Shown here: in pieces, positions 37,399 through 46,887 of the stretch | Layout: the number at the start of each line of letters is the position of its first letter | Numbering within the stretch: the stretch's first letter is position 1 | DNA from: JAGQOZ01 sp041399205 | GTDB taxonomy: Bacteria > Planctomycetota > Planctomycetia > Pirellulales > Pirellulaceae | DNA length: 64,000 nt | Direction: 5' to 3' | Assembly (NCBI GenBank): GCA_041399205.1 | Contig: JAWKTK010000020.1 | Span: 1 to 64,000 of the forward strand | Position numbers and translations under genes: made by a program | Notes under the pieces: model-generated | Seen by the model: the letters and a program-made list of their open reading frames with translations, nothing else | What the model was told of the DNA's origin: nothing | Database searches by the model: none

Positions 37399-38872
37399 TA
37401 CCTCCTGGATATTCTGCACTATAGTTGGGCGCTTCCTGCGTGATGGCAATGTCATGGGGGTGACTTTCTCTTACACTTGCCGGAGTAACCTTAATGAACC
37501 GCGCGTCCGAACGCAGTTCTTCAATCGTGCGTGTTCCGCAATATCCCATACCGGCTCGTAGCCCCCCCACCAGCTGGTAAACAAAAGGTCCCAAAGAACC
37601 TTTAAAGGGAACTCGTCCTTCAACACCTTCTGGCACGAGTTTCCCTGGTTGTTGCCCGGCGTCCGACGCCTGACGATATCGTTCGCTCGATCCCTTCACC
37701 ATCGCTCCCAACGATCCCATGCCTCGGTAAACCTTGAAGGTTCGTCCTTGATACAAAATCGTTTCGCCTGGGCTTTCTGCAAGTCCCGCGAACAGACCTC
37801 CAATCATGGCCAGGTTCGCACCTGCAGCGATGGCTTTGGTCAAGTCGCCCGAGTAACGAATTCCACCATCGGCGATGATCGGAACTTCGCTTCCCTGAGC
37901 AGCTCGAGCTGCTTCGCTAATTGCTGTAATCTGTGGTACACCAATTCCCGAAATAACTCGGGTTGTACAAATCGAACCAGGTCCAATCCCCACCTTCACC
38001 GCATCGGCTCCGGCCTTGATCAGGTCCTGGGCTCCTTCGTACGTGGCGACGTTGCCTGCCACCACATCAATGTCCCATTGCTTCTTCATTTCACGAACCG
38101 TCTGGATGACGTTTCGTGAATGTCCATGAGCACTATCCACTATCAAGACGTCGACATCTTTGCTGATCAAGCTTTCCGCTCGTTCAAAATCAAACATCCC
38201 AATCGCCGCCCCAACTCGCAAACGACCTTGCCGATCGCGACATGCGCTGGGGAACCGCTTGAGCATGTCAATGTCTTTGATGGTGATCAGTCCCGTTAGG
38301 TTGTAATTTTCGTCAACCAGCAAAAGTTTCTCCACTTTTTTAGCCGTTAAAATCTTCTCTGCTTCCTCAAGCGTTACATTTCCCGTAGCCGTCACCAAAT
38401 TTGTCTTGGTCATGACTTCAGAAATGCACAAATCGACGTTCTCTAGAAAACGCAGATCTCGCCGAGTCAATATTCCCTCCAATTTGCCGGCCGCCGAAAG
38501 AATGGGCACGCCCGAGACGTTATGCTTTGCCATCATCTCTTTTGCTTGCGACACCGTTGCTGTCGCTGGCAGCGTCACGGGGTCGACAATGATGCCGTTG
38601 GCCGAACGTTTCACTTTGTCGACTTCTTCTGACTGGCGTTCGACAGTGAGGTTCTTGTGAATGACTCCCAGACCACCATGTTGACCGAGCGCAATTGCCA
38701 TGGCGCTTTCGGTAACGGTGTCCATGGGCGAACTGAGCAACGGGATTTTCAGCGTGATGTTTTTGGTCAACCGAGTGCTGACGTCGACTTCCGAAGGGAC
38801 TACTTCGCTGTAACGAGGTTGCAGCAGTACATCGTCAAACGTAATTCCTTCCAGCACAATCTTGTCTCGCAT
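37385..38872 (-). CDS. guaB: Inosine-5'-monophosphate dehydrogenase
   Basis: The ATG at 38872 (GGGAGG upstream) begins MRDKIVLEGITFDDVLL; the frame to 38902 adds residues of no homology (495 residues). Two CBS domains occupy about 95-210. The catalytic loop GIGPGSICTTRVISG contains the active Cys. The flap and substrate segments IADGGIRYSGDLTKAIAAGA, MIGGLFAGLAESPGE and YRGMGSLGAM are all present. It converts IMP to XMP with NAD+, the committed step to GMP. It overlaps the downstream exported protein gene. Confidence 0.97.
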   Translation of the reverse strand: MRDKIVLEGITFDDVLLQPRYSEVVPSEVDVSTRLTKNITLKIPLLSSPMDTVTESAMAIALGQHGGLGVIHKNLTVERQSEEVDKVKRSANGIIVDPVTLPATATVSQAKEMMAKHNVSGVPILSAAGKLEGILTRRDLRFLENVDLCISEVMTKTNLVTATGNVTLEEAEKILTAKKVEKLLLVDENYNLTGLITIKDIDMLKRFPSACRDRQGRLRVGAAIGMFDFERAESLISKDVDVLIVDSAHGHSRNVIQTVREMKKQWDIDVVAGNVATYEGAQDLIKAGADAVKVGIGPGSICTTRVISGIGVPQITAISEAARAAQGSEVPIIADGGIRYSGDLTKAIAAGANLAMIGGLFAGLAESPGETILYQGRTFKVYRGMGSLGAMVKGSSERYRQASDAGQQPGKLVPEGVEGRVPFKGSLGPFVYQLVGGLRAGMGYCGTRTIEELRSDARFIKVTPASVRESHPHDIAITQEAPNYSAEYPGGSDGA

Positions 38873-39163
38873 GCCCCTCGATCCTCCCTTTCGCGTCCCC
38901 AATTGGTTTTGAAGAATCAGGCATTATTACGCTGATAACCGGAGTTGACAACGAGGTGAAGGGGCAGGGCAGGGACCGGCGAATGAAAAACGACTGTACG
39001 TTCTAGCCGATATAGACGGCGAAAACGGCCTGGATCCTGGACAGACAATCGTCCGCCAAACGAATGTCGCCTGAATCTGTTCGACCACATACCTGCCAAG
39101 CTTACGACGAAAGACGCCACTCGCAGGTCGCAAGATGAATCACCGAACTGTGACTACTGGCGA

Positions 39164-39391
39164 TCAGGCCCATTCCATCCCAGTATGTTTATGAATACGG
39201 CTTTTGAAATCGCCAATCAGGCCGCCGATAATATCCCAGCCATCTGTGCGGCGGACTTCGATATCGCCCTGTTCGTTGATGCGCACGACACTATCTTCGG
39301 AAACGCCCACTTTTTGCAGATCTTCTGGGCTCATTTCATCTTCGCTCAAAAGCCCCGCCAGAGTCTTCCCCGTTAACTCGACAAACTTCAT
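39164..39391 (-). CDS. Small conserved-looking protein of unknown function
   Basis: The product has 75 residues from the ATG at 39391 (MKFVELTGKTLAGLLSEDEMSPEDLQKVGVSEDSVVRINEQGDIEVRR). It is soluble and acidic in the first half and ends GDFKSRIHKHTGMEW. It is the last gene of a run with ksgA and ribE. I do not recognise a domain, but the composition is protein-like. Confidence 0.55.
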   Translation of the reverse strand: MKFVELTGKTLAGLLSEDEMSPEDLQKVGVSEDSVVRINEQGDIEVRRTDGWDIIGGLIGDFKSRIHKHTGMEWA

Positions 39392-39516
39392 GTGTGCTGC
39401 TTTCCGAAAAAACAATTGGACCAATTCACCAGGGTCGAGCCTCGTTCATGGTACCGGCATTAGCCGAAAAAACCCTGTCAGCACAGTATAGCAGAAACGA
39501 CTTGCATTTTGGCAAG

Positions 39517-40425
39517 TCAATGGCGATTCGCGATGGCAGCCTGCACCGCGTTGGACAATTCCAGCAATTGCGGCGTGGTCAACTGTTCTGCTCGAGCATC
39601 ACTCTTCAAGCTCAACGCCGCCATCACGGCATCCACCGTCGGTTTGTCTAATTCGTGTTTGAACGAACTGAGCAATGAACCTCGCAGGAATTTCCGCCGG
39701 TGCAAAAAAATGGTTCGCACAAAATCGTGAAAGAACTTCAGGTCCGAAATCAGTGACCGTTTATCGGGTGAAAACACAATTTGCAGAATAGACGAATGGA
39801 CTTTGGGACGAGGCCAAAAGATGTCAGGTGGAAGTTCGCGCAGCACTAACGGAATGGCTTGGCTTTGCACCCAGACACTCAGGCTGCCATAGTCCTTGGT
39901 AGAGGGTTCCGCCACAATGCGATCGGCCAGTTCCTTTTGAATCATGACCGTCATCGATACCGGAACATGCTCCGTCAGCAACAAATTGCTGACAATGGCC
40001 GTGGCCACGTTGTAGGGCAAATTGGCCACCAGCTTGAATTGTTCCACGCCAGGTTGCTGAACGTTTTGCTGAATGGCTTCCAGCACATTCGCGTGAAAAT
40101 TATTCTTGTTACGCAAAACGTCTTGCTGCAGCAATTGCACGTTATCAAATGCTGCCAATTCTTCGCTGGCCAACTGAGACAAGGTTTCGTCAATTTCGAC
40201 ACTCAACACACGTGTTGCTCGTTGTGCCAACCGAGCGGTCAAAGACGCGGTACCGGTGCCGATTTCCAACACAAAGTCGCCCGGTCCAACATCGGCCGAG
40301 CGAACAATGAAGTCCAACACATTCAGATCGATCAAGAAGTTCTGACCGTGCTTGGCATTGGGCTGGATTCCAATTTCCGCGAAGCGGCGTTTCAGAAACG
40401 AAAGAGTTTGCCGAGAACTATCCAT
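39517..40425 (-). CDS. rsmA: 16S rRNA dimethyladenosine transferase (KsgA/RsmA)
   Basis: The product has 302 residues. Motif I is FVLEIGTGTASLTARLA, after the start-region block KHGQNFLIDLNVLDFIV. The acidic ribose-binding residue is in VLSVEIDETL. The catalytic NLPYNVATAIVSNLL block (motif IV) is intact. It dimethylates two adenines of the 16S rRNA 3' hairpin. Its ATG lies 6 bases after the ribE stop. Confidence 0.95.
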   Translation of the reverse strand: MDSSRQTLSFLKRRFAEIGIQPNAKHGQNFLIDLNVLDFIVRSADVGPGDFVLEIGTGTASLTARLAQRATRVLSVEIDETLSQLASEELAAFDNVQLLQQDVLRNKNNFHANVLEAIQQNVQQPGVEQFKLVANLPYNVATAIVSNLLLTEHVPVSMTVMIQKELADRIVAEPSTKDYGSLSVWVQSQAIPLVLRELPPDIFWPRPKVHSSILQIVFSPDKRSLISDLKFFHDFVRTIFLHRRKFLRGSLLSSFKHELDKPTVDAVMAALSLKSDARAEQLTTPQLLELSNAVQAAIANRH

Positions 40426-40431
40426 ATGCGA

Positions 40432-41034
40432 TTACGCCGTCTCCGAACGATATTCCAACTGCCGTTGTACATACTTAGCCAACAAATCGGTTTCAATGTT
40501 CACTGTGTCACCCACCTTTTTTTGCCCCAAGGTGGTGACCGATAACGTATGTGGAATCAACGCCACGCTAAACCGATCTTGTTCCACATCCACCAACGTC
40601 AAACTGACTCCATCTACGGCGACGGAACCTTTGCTGGCCATTTGACGAGCCACGTTGGCTGACACCTTGAACCAGAATGTGGACCATTCATTCTGATCTT
40701 CTCGTTGATCCAACACGCCCAGATCATCTACGTGGCCGGTCACCAGATGCCCGCCCAAGCGATCACCTAGGGCCAGGGAACGCTCCAAATTCACGTTGGT
40801 GCCAGTTTGGAAATTGCCCAGATTGGTTCGCTTGAGTGTTTCAGGGCCAGCATCAAACGCCAGTCCTTGTTCGCTGATTTCCACAACCGTCAAACAGCAT
40901 CCGTTGACGCAAATGCTGTCGCCGATCTGGGCGTCGGTCGCGGCCATGGTGGACTTGATGGTCAGACGACGTCCGGGCGAAATGTCCGTCACATCGCTGA
41001 CGACCGCCAATTCTTCAACCAAACCGGAAAACAT
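40432..41034 (-). CDS. ribE: Riboflavin synthase alpha chain
   Basis: The product has 200 residues and two repeated lumazine-binding halves, as the enzyme requires. It begins MFSGLVEELAVV (family MFTGIVEE). Half one has GDSICVNGCCLTVVEI and FQTGTNVNLERSLALGDRLGGHLVTGHVD. Half two has GSVAVDGVSLTLVDV and GDTVNIETDLLAKYVQR. It makes riboflavin from two lumazine molecules. No other rib gene or FMN riboswitch is seen here. Confidence 0.96.
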   Translation of the reverse strand: MFSGLVEELAVVSDVTDISPGRRLTIKSTMAATDAQIGDSICVNGCCLTVVEISEQGLAFDAGPETLKRTNLGNFQTGTNVNLERSLALGDRLGGHLVTGHVDDLGVLDQREDQNEWSTFWFKVSANVARQMASKGSVAVDGVSLTLVDVEQDRFSVALIPHTLSVTTLGQKKVGDTVNIETDLLAKYVQRQLEYRSETA

Positions 41035-41237
41035 GCGTCAAGGTCCTGAGGATTCTTGCGAATTACCGAAAGTCAATGCAAAACAAACAGCACCGCTTGC
41101 CGTCCGTTTGAATCGGCCAGCATTTTGAAGTTGGTACCAAGATTATTGCCCAGAATGGTACCACGAATCGAGATCGGCGGTAAGGTACTGCCGCATGCCA
41201 AAGACAAGCCCCGCCGGTGCATGCAGAAAACGGAGTC

Positions 41238-41771
41238 CTATTGCATAAGTTCGTGTGTATCGGATCGGTCCGTCCCGGCGTTTGTCGGCAAACGTTCAAA
41301 CTGCAGGACTTTCCAATTAGCACCTTGGTTGGTGTCGAGATCGGTTCGCACCATGCAATCGGGATAGTGCCATTCTGGATCAAACGACGCGCGAATTGCC
41401 AACCGCCTGGGATCTCGATCGGCTTGGCTGCGGTGGTACAGATCCAATTCAATGGTGCGAAACATGCCGGGAACGGTCCACGTTCCCATGGTTCGCGAAT
41501 TAGTCAGCGGTTTGTCTCGGAAGGTCGAAGACTCCGGCTGTCCAGCTTGCACCTTCACCTCATAGATTCCAGGATTAGCACCTTCAACTTGGATACGAAT
41601 TCGATAATCCTGAATCGCCAATGCTTCCCACATTTTGCGATGAGTTTCCAGAGTTGGTTCGTGCACAACGGGCGGCAGCGGTTCGCCCCAACTGCGCAGA
41701 ACCAGCAGTGCTCCGACCAGTCCGCTCGCTGCGCCCGCCATTACCGCCAGCCACCGTAGATTCTTGGCCAC
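41238..41771 (-). CDS. DUF6174-like membrane-anchored protein
   Basis: The GTG start at 41771 is fixed by AAGGAG 6 bases upstream (177 residues). One N-terminal membrane helix (LAVMAGAASGLVGALLVL) is followed by an exported domain that resembles DUF6174: W...IQDYRIRIQVEG...GIYEVKVQAG and later RASFDPEWHYPDCMVRTDLDTN. Function unknown. It is upstream of ribE with a 203-base gap, so co-transcription is uncertain. Confidence 0.7.
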   Translation of the reverse strand: MAKNLRWLAVMAGAASGLVGALLVLRSWGEPLPPVVHEPTLETHRKMWEALAIQDYRIRIQVEGANPGIYEVKVQAGQPESSTFRDKPLTNSRTMGTWTVPGMFRTIELDLYHRSQADRDPRRLAIRASFDPEWHYPDCMVRTDLDTNQGANWKVLQFERLPTNAGTDRSDTHELMQ

Positions 41772-41890
41772 GTTGTCTCCTTCTTTACAATTTCATTTTC
41801 TCTTTTGCTTCTGCTGTACTATCATCTGCAGAAGGCGTTGAACCGCAACGGGCAAACGAACCAACTTCTATTTTCCCCTGACGATCCAAC

Positions 41891-43258
41891 ATGAACCACC
41901 AACTCATTCTTTGCCTTCGGCTGTGTTCGCTTATTTGGCTAGGGATCCTGCCGTCCGTCGGCCAGGCAGCCCCGCCTTCAATCGAAGAACAATTGTGGCT
42001 GCAGCTGATCAATCGGTTTCGAACCGACCCCCAGGGCGAATTGGATCGATTGACAAGTCAACCGGAAGTCAGGTCGGCGCTCGATTTTTTTGACGTCAAT
42101 TCGGCTGTGTTGCAAGCTCAGTTCCAAGCCCTGCGACCTGCTCCGCCGTTGGCGTGGAACACGCAGCTTCACGATTCCGCCACATACTATTCCAATTTGG
42201 TAATCGAAAACGACCAGCAGTCACATACGTTGGACGAGTGGAACATCTTAGAACGAATCCAACAGTTTGGCTATGATTTTAGTCGAGGTGGCACGGTGGC
42301 AGAAAATCTGTTCGCGTATTCTACATCGGCCGAATTTGGCCATGCGGCGTTTGTGATTGATTGGGGATTCACGCCTACGGGGCTCCAACAGCCGCCGGGC
42401 CATAGGCAAAGTTTGATCAGTCCTGAATATCGCGAAATCGGCGTTAGCAGTCTCTACGATAGAGACACCACCAATGACGTTGGTCCACACGTGATCACTC
42501 AGCATTTTGCCACCGATTTTGCAGACGGACCATTTCTAACCGGCGTTGCGTTTCAAGATGCGGATGGAAATGCGTTTTATTCGCCGGGAGAAGGTATTTC
42601 GGAATTTCAAGTGGACGTACTGGATTCCAACGGCCGCACAGTTGCAACCACGAAAGGTTTTGCCAGTGGCGGCTATTCGCTGGACGTCGGCCATTTAACC
42701 GCGGCCGATTATCGCATTCGCATGTATTCGCCAAGTTTGATTCCTTTCGAGACAACGGCTCGGCTGAGCGACACAGACAACGTACTGCTGGACTTTTTGA
42801 ACCCGACACCATCAATTGATGCGTTAACCGCGGCAATACTCGAACCGAATCCGCCCACATGGTTCGACCTCAATCACGACGACAAGATCGACAGCAATGA
42901 TCGAAACTATCTGATTGTGAACCTTCTGCAAACGTATTTTGGCGATTCGAATTTGGACGGCGAATTCAACACATCGGATCTGATCACGGTCTTCCAAGCC
43001 AACGAATATGAAGACAGCGCAGTCGGAAATTCCACGTGGAAATCCGGCGACTGGAACGGAGATTTTGAATTTGACACGCGTGACCTAGTGTTCGTTTTTC
43101 AACAGGGGGGATATGAAGCGGGACCGCGAATTGCAGCCCATTCCGTTCCGGAACCGTATTCGGCAATCCACACATTCGTATTGTGCGGAATCGCAATTTT
43201 GCTGGCAGCCAAGAAACGCTCTCGCCAAGGTACGGTCAGCAACGTAGATTTCCGATAA
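41891..43258 (+). CDS. Secreted CAP-domain protein with dockerin-like repeats and PEP-CTERM tail
   Basis: The product has 455 residues. A signal peptide ends near VGQAAP. A CAP/SCP-type domain covers about 30-190: LWLQLINRFRTDPQGEL, LHDSATYYSNLVIEND, GGTVAENLFAYS and PPGHRQSLISPEYREIGVSS. A Cna-B/SdrD-like beta module follows (GVAFQDADGNAFYSPGEGISEFQVDVLDSNG). Dockerin-like calcium loops come next (FDLNHDDKIDSNDRN, FGDSNLDGEFNTSD, SGDWNGDFEFDTRD). It ends with SVPEP, a hydrophobic helix and KKRSR. The calcium-loop block is strikingly similar to that at 3640-3830. Confidence 0.9.
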   Translation: MNHQLILCLRLCSLIWLGILPSVGQAAPPSIEEQLWLQLINRFRTDPQGELDRLTSQPEVRSALDFFDVNSAVLQAQFQALRPAPPLAWNTQLHDSATYYSNLVIENDQQSHTLDEWNILERIQQFGYDFSRGGTVAENLFAYSTSAEFGHAAFVIDWGFTPTGLQQPPGHRQSLISPEYREIGVSSLYDRDTTNDVGPHVITQHFATDFADGPFLTGVAFQDADGNAFYSPGEGISEFQVDVLDSNGRTVATTKGFASGGYSLDVGHLTAADYRIRMYSPSLIPFETTARLSDTDNVLLDFLNPTPSIDALTAAILEPNPPTWFDLNHDDKIDSNDRNYLIVNLLQTYFGDSNLDGEFNTSDLITVFQANEYEDSAVGNSTWKSGDWNGDFEFDTRDLVFVFQQGGYEAGPRIAAHSVPEPYSAIHTFVLCGIAILLAAKKRSRQGTVSNVDFR

Positions 43259-43331
43259 CGTTTGTGGGCTCGCAACGAGCCACGATTGGATGTTTGCCGC
43301 CCGTCCCCTGTCAGTCAAGGAATCCTCGCGG

Positions 43332-44785
43332 ATGGAAGTCAATTCGTTTGAACCGTTTTCTCAGCGTGCTCGCACTAAGATTGTCGCCACTGTGGGTCCG
43401 GCGTGTCGATCACCGGAAATGTTGGCTCGTTTAAGCGCCGCTGGCGTGGATGTTTATCGTCTGAATATGGCGCACGGTTCGCAAGAAGAGCACGAATCGA
43501 CGCTGCGTGACATTCGTCAAGTCAGCCAAGACGCGCGTCGCCCGATTGGTGTTTTGGTGGACCTGGCTGGTCCCAAAATCCGGCTTGGTACCATTTCGCC
43601 CGATCCGTTGGAATGTCCTGCGGGACAGGAGTTTCGCTTTGTCCGAGGCGAATCGTCGTCTGTGCCGGGTGAATTGACCAGTATCTACGAACCATTGGTA
43701 GACGAATTAGAAGTGGACGACCGAGTCTTGCTGGCCGACGGTACCGTTGCCATGCGAGTCATCGCGAAGGACTCAAACAGCGTCACGTGCCGAGTTACCA
43801 GTCCGGGCGTGATTCGCAGTCGCCAAGGAATCAATCTACCAGGCGTCAAGCTGAGCGCTCCGGCGATGAGCGACGAAGATATTGATAACGCTCGCTGGGC
43901 GGCTCGCGCTGGCGTGGATTTCATTAGCCTAAGCTTTGTCCGTTCGCCCGTGGAAGTGTATCAATTGCGAGAGATCATTCGGCGCGAAAATTCGCGAGCG
44001 TTGGTGATCGCCAAGATTGAAAAGCCAGAAGCATTGGTCGAACTAAATGCCATTGTCGATGCCGCCGATGGCATCATGGTGGCTCGAGGCGATTTGGGAG
44101 TGGAGATCGACGTAGCCGAAATGCCGTTGGAACAGAAGCGAATTATTGAAACCTGTCAAAAGTTTCGCAAGCCGGTGATTGTAGCCACGCAAATGCTGGA
44201 CAGTATGCAACGCTCCAGCACGCCGACTCGTGCCGAAGCAACCGACGTCGCCAATGCTATTCTGGATGGCGCGGATGCCTGTATGTTGTCAGGCGAAACG
44301 GCCATTGGCCGGTTTCCTCGCGAATCTGTTGAGATGATGAACCGCATCATGTTGGCCACAGAACAACGAATGAAACGGACCTGGCAACCTCGCAGCGATT
44401 TCCAGAACTGGCGTCCATTCATCCGGTAACTTCGGCCATTGTCTATGGTGCGGGCGTCATTGCGGATCAGCTGTCGGCCAAGATCGTCGTCGTCGCCACT
44501 CGATCTGGTGCCACCGCATTGACCAAGGCCAAGTACCGAGACTTCATTCCGACGGTGGCCGTCAGTGATAGTGACGAAACGCTGCGGCAAACCACCTTGT
44601 ACTGGGGAATCAATCCCATTAGCGGCGCGCCAAGTTCATTCACAACCGGCTTGACAGCGTTTATTGACGAATGGGGCCGCACGAACGGTTCGCTGCACGA
44701 AGGTGATCAAGTGGTTTTCGTTGGCGGCACCGGACTGGAAGGCGAAGCACACAATCTGATTTTCGTACACGAAATTGGCGAATAA
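43332..44785 (+). CDS. pyk: Pyruvate kinase, split by one -1 frameshift
   Basis: The ATG at 43332 begins MEVNSFEPFSQRARTKIVATVGPA. Visible are YRLNMAHGSQEEH, VLVDLAGPKIRLG, DFISLSFVRS, VIAKIEKPEAL, GIMVARGDLGVEI and KPVIVATQMLDSM...TRAEATDVANAILDGADACMLSGETAIGRFP, i.e. the full active site. The frame ends at 44429 but the C-terminal domain goes on one base back (SAIVYGAGVIADQLSAKIVVVATRSG ... DQVVFVGGT) to 44785. The shift is near 44400. Total about 484 residues is normal, so this is probably a sequence error. The enzyme makes ATP from phosphoenolpyruvate. Confidence 0.9.
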
Positions 44786-44840
44786 CCAGATTGCCGAATT
44801 CAGCAACTTGCCGGCCGACCATACGGGGACTTGTCGCCCA

Positions 44841-45386
44841 TCATTCTTGATGCCGACGTTCCTGCTGGGCATTCCACCAAGCGGAAAAAGCAACGTGCAA
44901 AAGGCTCCAAGTCCAGAATCCCCAAAATCCGCCAAGCAATAATCCAGACAGCGCGCCCAAGGCCAAACCAGCCGGGCCAATCTTGTCCGAATAGGTCTGC
45001 CAGGACATGGCGGTGGCCACAATAGCGCCCAACATTGCACCAACCGCAGTGGCAACCAACAGTGGCTTGCCCAAAGAATTTCTTTCGCCCAATTCAGTAC
45101 GCTGAGCAAATCGATGCTGGCTAGGCGGAATCGCATGCACCGGCCGTTCGCGACGTTTGGCAAGCTGAGAATTTTTCTTTAGCTGCATGCCGACAACGTT
45201 CGCAAAGACATGAGCCCCCATGGCCAACAATGTGGTTAGGGCCACCATGGCCACGGAAGGTGTCATTCGAGAAAGGGCGGCCGTTACCAAGCAAATCAAG
45301 AAAATGACGACAAACAGCGACCGGAGCGTAAATCGAGGTGCTCGAAGTCCACCGTGTAGAAAATCATCTTCCGGCTCGATCGCCAT
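44841..45386 (-). CDS. Membrane protein of unknown function
   Basis: The product has 181 residues. The N-terminus has an RFTLRSLFVVIFLICLV membrane segment of a type common at planctomycete protein starts, followed by a second helix (MVALTTLLAMGAHVFANVV). A basic loop is followed by two more helices (LLVATAVGAMLGAIVATAMSW, LALGALSGLLLGGFWGFWTW). Four helices in total. It converges with pyruvate kinase. Confidence 0.75.
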   Translation of the reverse strand: MAIEPEDDFLHGGLRAPRFTLRSLFVVIFLICLVTAALSRMTPSVAMVALTTLLAMGAHVFANVVGMQLKKNSQLAKRRERPVHAIPPSQHRFAQRTELGERNSLGKPLLVATAVGAMLGAIVATAMSWQTYSDKIGPAGLALGALSGLLLGGFWGFWTWSLLHVAFSAWWNAQQERRHQE

Positions 45387-45545
45387 ACTTTATCCTATCT
45401 TTCGATCCACATTAGAAACACCAATAGAAGCTTTTCCTGATATTTTACGCGTGAAGTGTTATTTTCACATTGGTGAAAAAATGAGATCATTCTGAATATT
45501 GTCCATTCTTTCCCTGCTTCCTGCTACACCTTTGAAAGGAACCGC

Positions 45546-46142
45546 ATGAGCAACAACATCCTTGAGACCCTATCGCACGTACTTGACGACAACGCCTTAA
45601 ACACGTTGAGTTCACAACTTGGTGCCGATCGTGACACCACAGAACGAGCTGTTTCGGCGGCGTTGCCAACGTTGCTCGGCGCGGTCGCTCGCCAAGCAGA
45701 TTCGGCGCAGCAAGCCAACGCGTTTGAGTCGGCCATTCAGCGAGACCACGACGGGAGTGTTTTGGACAACGTCCACGGTTTCTTGAACGGAGGTGGCGGA
45801 GCTGGTTCAGCCATTTTGGGACATCTCTTGGGCGGTCGACAGAATCGAGTGGAAAAGGGAGTCAGCCAAATGTCCGGATTGGATTCCGGTTCGACCTCTA
45901 AACTACTGGCAATGTTGGCTCCTTTGGTGATGGGAGCGATTGGGAAGCAAGCGAGAAGTGGTCAGCTTCAGTCGGGCGGCCTGACCGATTTACTTCGACA
46001 ACAACGAAGTCACGCGGAAAGTGCCGCGCCCACCGGACTACTCGGGCGACTTCTGGACGCGGATGGTGACGGCGATTTCGATTTGAGCGATATCATGAAA
46101 CACGGAACGGGACTACTGGGAAGCTTCTTCCGCCGTCGCTAA
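45546..46142 (+). CDS. DUF937 (YidB-like) protein
   Basis: The product has 198 residues, with AAAGGA before the ATG. The DUF937 pattern is clear: ERAVSAALPTLLGAVARQA, NGGGGAGSAILGHLLGGRQ, VSQMSGLDSGSTSKLLAMLAPLVMGAIGKQ and GLTDLLRQQ. The C-terminus carries LDADGDGDFDLSDIMK, a calcium-loop-like motif often seen at the end of such proteins, then GLLGSFFRRR. Function unknown. Confidence 0.9.
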   Translation: MSNNILETLSHVLDDNALNTLSSQLGADRDTTERAVSAALPTLLGAVARQADSAQQANAFESAIQRDHDGSVLDNVHGFLNGGGGAGSAILGHLLGGRQNRVEKGVSQMSGLDSGSTSKLLAMLAPLVMGAIGKQARSGQLQSGGLTDLLRQQRSHAESAAPTGLLGRLLDADGDGDFDLSDIMKHGTGLLGSFFRRR

Positions 46143-46269
46143 TTCTGAATCCTGGAACGGGCACGTTTTTGGAACAGCAATAAGAATAACGCGGTTCCAG
46201 ATTGGCAAATGGTTTTACTACAGGGAACGCCCTTGGCGGCATTCCTGTATTATTTGCAGGGACGCGACC

Positions 46270-46581
46270 ATGTCTACATTGATTGCGTTATTAGTGATCG
46301 CCTGTGCCGCGAGTATGATTGTGGCATTTCAGGCAGGCTATCAGGCAGGCCAACGCGACGGATTTGCCGCAGGCGTAAAGCATGGCAAGAAAGAAGCTTC
46401 CGTCAAAGCGTTTGCAGTGGGCTACGACCGCGGGAAGCATGAACGAGAAGCCGAGAGCGCCAAAACGGAAGTCGCCGCACCAAAACCCAAGAACGACGCC
46501 ATCTGGAATATTCTACTGTGCGTGTCCGCGTTGGTTCTGATTGGACTGATTGTACTGATGAAAAAGGCCTCACGGCCCTAG
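46270..46581 (+). CDS. Small two-helix membrane protein
   Basis: The product has 103 residues. A first helix (LIALLVIACAASMIVAFQAGYQAG) is followed by a charged Lys/Glu-rich loop, and a second helix (ILLCVSALVLIGLIVLM) lies near the end. AGGG lies before the ATG. No known domain. Confidence 0.6.
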   Translation: MSTLIALLVIACAASMIVAFQAGYQAGQRDGFAAGVKHGKKEASVKAFAVGYDRGKHEREAESAKTEVAAPKPKNDAIWNILLCVSALVLIGLIVLMKKASRP

Positions 46582-46683
46582 CGAAGTACGTAGGTTCCAA
46601 CAAAAAGCCGCTCGTCGTCAGCCAGCATGACATATCTTTCCATTAGACAATGACGATGACTATTCCGTTTTGGAACTATTGCC

Positions 46684-46866
46684 ATGAACATGTTGCGAAG
46701 CCTACTTACTGACGAAGATGCCGCAACGGCCGTTGAATACGCCGTGCTGCTGGCTCTGATTCTGATGGGCATGATCGGTGCCATTACCACGTTTGGAACG
46801 GAGACAGGCGGATTGTGGGGCGGAATTGACGGAGATTTGCAGGCGACTCAATTCGGACAGAACTAA
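46684..46866 (+). CDS. Flp-family type IVb pilin
   Basis: The product has 60 residues. The short leader MNMLRSLLTDE is followed by the Flp signature DAATAVEYAVLLALILMGMIG, a prepilin-type hydrophobic segment with the conserved Glu and Tyr. Flp pilins are exported by Tad secretion systems. No tad genes are in the window. Confidence 0.88.
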   Translation: MNMLRSLLTDEDAATAVEYAVLLALILMGMIGAITTFGTETGGLWGGIDGDLQATQFGQN

Positions 46867-46887
46867 GACTTTGGCTATCGAATTGGC

